The translations under genes were made by a program, and so were the position numbers. The notes under the pieces were generated by a model. It was not told where the DNA came from, did not search any database, and worked only from the letters and a program-made list of their open reading frames with translations. Source: Sporomusaceae bacterium UBA1887 (lineage in GTDB: Bacteria; Bacillota; Negativicutes; Sporomusales; DSM-15969). Taken from it: DNA of 6,268 nucleotides. Below are positions 5,073 through 6,268 of this stretch, one piece after another (positions within the stretch are counted from its first letter, which is position 1; each line of letters starts with the position of its first letter). Where the stretch lies: contig DDHB01000059.1 in NCBI GenBank assembly GCA_002337925.1, forward strand, positions 15,414 to 21,681. Reading direction: 5' to 3'.

Positions 5073-6268
5073 TTATTCCCCTCCTGTAAAATCCGCATGG
5101 CATCTTCTGTTGTAAAGGGTATCTTATTTAAGTTTGCACCAAGTGCATTTTCCATTGCCTCAACATAGGCCGGTGCGGCGCCTACAAGCGGAAGCTCGCC
5201 CGCCCCCTTTGCTCCGTAAGGACCATGCGTGTAGGGGTTATTCATAATTTCCGTCACTAGATTAGGCACATCCACGGCTGTGGGGATAATATAATCGCTG
5301 AAGCTGTTGTTACGAATGATCCCTTTATCGTTATAATCCATTTGCTCCATTGATGCATAGCCAATCCCCTGCAGGAAACCGCCTTGCATTTGTCCCTGGA
5401 TAATATTCAGATCGACAGGAACGCCTACATCAAATATTCCCCAGGCACCCACTACCTTTGCAAAAGCTGTCAGCGTATCCACTTCAACCTCAATTACATT
5501 AACCGACCATGAATAAGTGGGATAAGCATCGCCTTGAAACTTTTCAAGGCTGAAAGGAATCACAAAATCCGGTTCAACGAAATGTTCTTCAATTACTTGC
5601 TCTTCGCCTGGTTTCCAGTCCTTTTTCAACCTCTGTGCGGCCTTCTGCAGCAGTCCTCCAACCGTCATTAACGAGCGGCTTGCTACAGTCGGTCCTGAGT
5701 CGGGTACACGATCAGTATCAGGATTCTCTATATATACCTGTTCATAGGGTATTCCTAAGGTATCAGCAACAATCTTGCAAAAAGTAGTTTTTAGGCCCTG
5801 GCCGATATCCGTGTTGCTTGCCAACACTTCTACCGTATCATCGGCATTCTTGCGAATTCTTGCGACCGCTTTAATCAGATCCCGCTCACCGCTGCCGGTG
5901 AAACCACAGCCATGGAAAAACATAGACAGTCCAATGCCTTTCCGATAGCGGCCAGTCTGCTGCTGATATTGCTTGCGTTTATTGCGGTACCCGGTTAGCT
6001 CATCCATTCGGGCCACCATTTCCGGCAGCGGTACATGAAAATGGTACTTACCGCTTGTAGAAGTAGCATCTCCCTGCTTAACCATGTATTTTTCTTTGAG
6101 CTCAAGTGACTCCATCCCTAGTGCCTTAGCAATATGATCCATGATCATCTCGACAGCGAAAAAGGTTTGCGGTGCGCCAAAACCACGGTAGGCGCCACAG
6201 GGAACAGTATTTGTCTTAGCAGCCCGCCCTGTTACCCGCAGGTTATCAACCCGGTACACACCATTGGC
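5069..6268 (-). CDS. Molybdenum hydroxylase molybdopterin-binding subunit (XdhA/CoxL family; 5' end beyond window)
   Basis: The C-terminal 399 residues of the large subunit, where the substrate is hydroxylated at the molybdenum cofactor. The frame is open to the window edge, so the first half (a full protein is about 750-800 residues) lies outside and no start is annotated. In the visible fragment: AYRGFGAPQ (26-34) matches the AFRGFGxPQ cofactor loop; DIGQGLKTT (154-162) and PDSGPTVASR (189-198) bind the pterin; GGFLQGIGYA (296-305) and GAKGAGELPLVGAAPA (352-367) follow, with Glu358 in the place of the catalytic glutamate of xanthine oxidase. It is the upstream member of three overlapping genes. 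The substrate is uncertain: xanthine, hypoxanthine, nicotinate or another heterocycle or aldehyde are all possible; the AYRGFG loop argues against a true CO dehydrogenase, whose CoxL has a distinct AYRCSFR loop. Confidence 0.93.
   Translation of the reverse strand, partial: ANGVYRVDNLRVTGRAAKTNTVPCGAYRGFGAPQTFFAVEMIMDHIAKALGMESLELKEKYMVKQGDATSTSGKYHFHVPLPEMVARMDELTGYRNKRKQYQQQTGRYRKGIGLSMFFHGCGFTGSGERDLIKAVARIRKNADDTVEVLASNTDIGQGLKTTFCKIVADTLGIPYEQVYIENPDTDRVPDSGPTVASRSLMTVGGLLQKAAQRLKKDWKPGEEQVIEEHFVEPDFVIPFSLEKFQGDAYPTYSWSVNVIEVEVDTLTAFAKVVGAWGIFDVGVPVDLNIIQGQMQGGFLQGIGYASMEQMDYNDKGIIRNNSFSDYIIPTAVDVPNLVTEIMNNPYTHGPYGAKGAGELPLVGAAPAYVEAMENALGANLNKIPFTTEDAMRILQEGNK

Overview
The window looks like chromosomal DNA from a spore-forming member of the Bacillota, most plausibly a Negativicutes/Sporomusaceae-type anaerobe. 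That placement is an inference. It rests on strong GGAGG-type ribosome binding sites, Bacillus-like sigma-A promoter spacing, a TTG start, a DUF3842 gene, a DUF1003 gene and a three-subunit molybdenum hydroxylase. There are no rRNA or tRNA genes, no CRISPR array and no mobile element. No stretch longer than about 230 bases lacks a gene.

Left block (1-883, minus strand): a near-consensus sigma-A promoter (TTGACA-17-TACAAT) drives a DUF3842 gene. This is coupled through an ATGA overlap to a hot-dog-fold acyl-CoA thioesterase (YbgC/FadM type) that runs off the left edge.

Central block (about 946-3677, plus strand): first comes a 46-residue polar microprotein in its own unit, closed by a strong terminator. 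A promoter in the terminator tail then starts a run of envelope-related genes: a DUF1003 two-helix membrane protein, a 52-residue zinc ribbon, a secreted protein with an OB-like domain followed by a probable NTF2-like domain, and a membrane-anchored protein of unknown function. Two more microproteins follow: a 57-residue Gly/Phe-repeat protein behind a sequence resembling a mother-cell (sigma-K/sigma-E) promoter, and a 30-residue single-helix membrane peptide. A perfect 12-bp-stem terminator ends the block.

Right block (3724-6268, minus strand): an operon of three overlapping genes for a xanthine-dehydrogenase/CO-dehydrogenase-family hydroxylase. Its order is molybdopterin subunit (5' end beyond the window), 2Fe-2S subunit, FAD subunit. 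The three subunits should assemble into one enzyme passing electrons from Mo through two 2Fe-2S clusters to FAD; the substrate cannot be read from this fragment. The operon ends in its own terminator facing the central block, so the two converge at about 3680-3720.

I found no clearly new multi-gene system. The least explained parts are the three microproteins and the zinc-ribbon/secreted-protein cluster.
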